Source: an uncultured Holophagaceae bacterium
GTDB lineage: Bacteria > Acidobacteriota > Holophagae > Holophagales > Holophagaceae
Length of the DNA stretch: 6,165 nucleotides
NCBI GenBank assembly: GCA_903890595.1
Contig: CAITBU010000170.1
Span: 1-6,165 of the forward strand
Direction of reading: 5' to 3'
Shown: positions 5,657 through 6,165 of the stretch, piece by piece
How the letters are laid out: every line of letters starts with the position of its first letter
How positions within the stretch are numbered: the stretch's first letter is position 1
Position numbers and translations under genes: made by a program
The notes under the pieces: generated by a model
The model's database searches: none
What the model saw: the letters and a program-made list of their open reading frames with translations, nothing else
What the model was told of the DNA's origin: nothing

Positions 5657-5657
5657 C

Positions 5658-6165
5658 TCAGAAATCCTGGTTCTCGGTGATTCGGGTGCCGTCGTTGCTG
5701 AAGGCTTGGAGGTAGCGGGCGATGCGGCTCTGGGCGATGTGGAGGTCGTCCAGGCCCAGGTTGATGTTCAGGAGGTCGACGTACCAGGGAGCTTTGATGG
5801 GGCTCTGGACGTAGGTCTCCACGATGGCCCGGGCGATGGGCAGGGTGGTGGCCTTGGAGTCGTCGTGGACGTCGCGGTTACCGGCCTTGAGCAGCTTGGC
5901 GTACTCCTCTTCCAGCAGGCGGGTGAAGAGGGCCTGGGTGAAGGGTGCCCCCTCGGCGCAGCCGGTCTCAGCATCGGCCTCGGTGAGCACGGCCCCCTTG
6001 TGGATCCACTCCCACAGGATGGAGAGGCGGATCTCGCCCGTGGCCATGTCCTCCATGAGGTAGAGCACATCGTCGTTGCCGAAGAAGTCGGCGGGCTTGA
6101 GGGCCGCCGCCTGGAAGCCGCGCAGGAAGGCATTGCCGTACTGCAGGGCCACGGACAGGAGATCC
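5658..6165 (-). CDS. Malate synthase, C-terminal part (N-terminus outside window)
   Basis: The frame runs leftward from the window edge to TGA at 5660-5658 and covers about 168 residues with no start. Malate synthase condenses glyoxylate and acetyl-CoA to malate in the glyoxylate cycle, in the cytosol. The key signature is YLMEDMATGEIRLSILWEWI (codons around 6061-6000), matching the family pattern LMED-AT-EI----LW-WI-HGA. Its Asp (6048-6050) corresponds to the catalytic base of malate synthases. Upstream, ALQYGNAFLRG resembles the preceding family helix. Downstream, FTQALFTRLLEEEYAKLL and the stretch ending WYVDLLNINL fit the C-terminal helical plug. The segment KPADFFGNDDVLY before the motif and the tail after NINL look divergent, so I cannot say whether it is nearer the A or G form, and a symbol is withheld. 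The gene converges on the fusion gene and probably shares the palindromic terminator. Confidence 0.75.
   Translation of the reverse strand, partial: DLLSVALQYGNAFLRGFQAAALKPADFFGNDDVLYLMEDMATGEIRLSILWEWIHKGAVLTEADAETGCAEGAPFTQALFTRLLEEEYAKLLKAGNRDVHDDSKATTLPIARAIVETYVQSPIKAPWYVDLLNINLGLDDLHIAQSRIARYLQAFSNDGTRITENQDF

Overview
The window is a compact stretch of chromosomal metabolic genes from a GC-rich bacterium. The coding parts use G or C at most third codon positions, while the spacers are clearly AT-richer. Spacers filled with TTAATCCTG-type palindromes, together with these gene types, would suit a soil or sediment group such as Acidobacteriota (for example Geothrix-like Holophagaceae). 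That placement is a guess from general impression and no marker gene here proves it.

Layout. Positions 2-988 (+) hold the C-terminal three quarters of ProA, gamma-glutamyl phosphate reductase of proline synthesis, cut by the window start. A 121-base AT-rich spacer follows, with promoter-like boxes, a short direct repeat and a hairpin. Positions 1110-2420 (+) encode a complete 436-residue fold-type I PLP aminotransferase. After a 130-base spacer with two GC-rich hairpins comes 2551-5361 (+), a 936-residue two-domain protein. Its N-terminal half is a GCS2-type carboxylate-amine (glutamate-cysteine) ligase and its C-terminal half is an M20-family metallo-amidase/peptidase with all its metal ligands. 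The whole gap 5362-5657 is filled by two near-identical 109-base palindromic elements plus an extra half element. These lie between convergent genes and probably work as a bidirectional terminator. Positions 5658-6165 (-) hold the C-terminal end of a malate synthase (glyoxylate cycle), cut by the window end.

How the parts may work together. ProA and malate synthase are ordinary housekeeping genes. The interesting unit is the aminotransferase plus the ligase-amidase fusion: same strand, consecutive, and started by the same GGAGTCCCC ribosome-binding context. One polypeptide carries an amide-forming domain of the gamma-glutamyl type and an amide-breaking zinc domain, next to an enzyme that adds or removes amino groups. 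This suggests a small pathway for making, protecting, trimming or recycling a gamma-glutamyl-like amide. The substrate cannot be read from the sequence. The strongest candidates for follow-up are the fusion protein and the tandem palindromic repeats.
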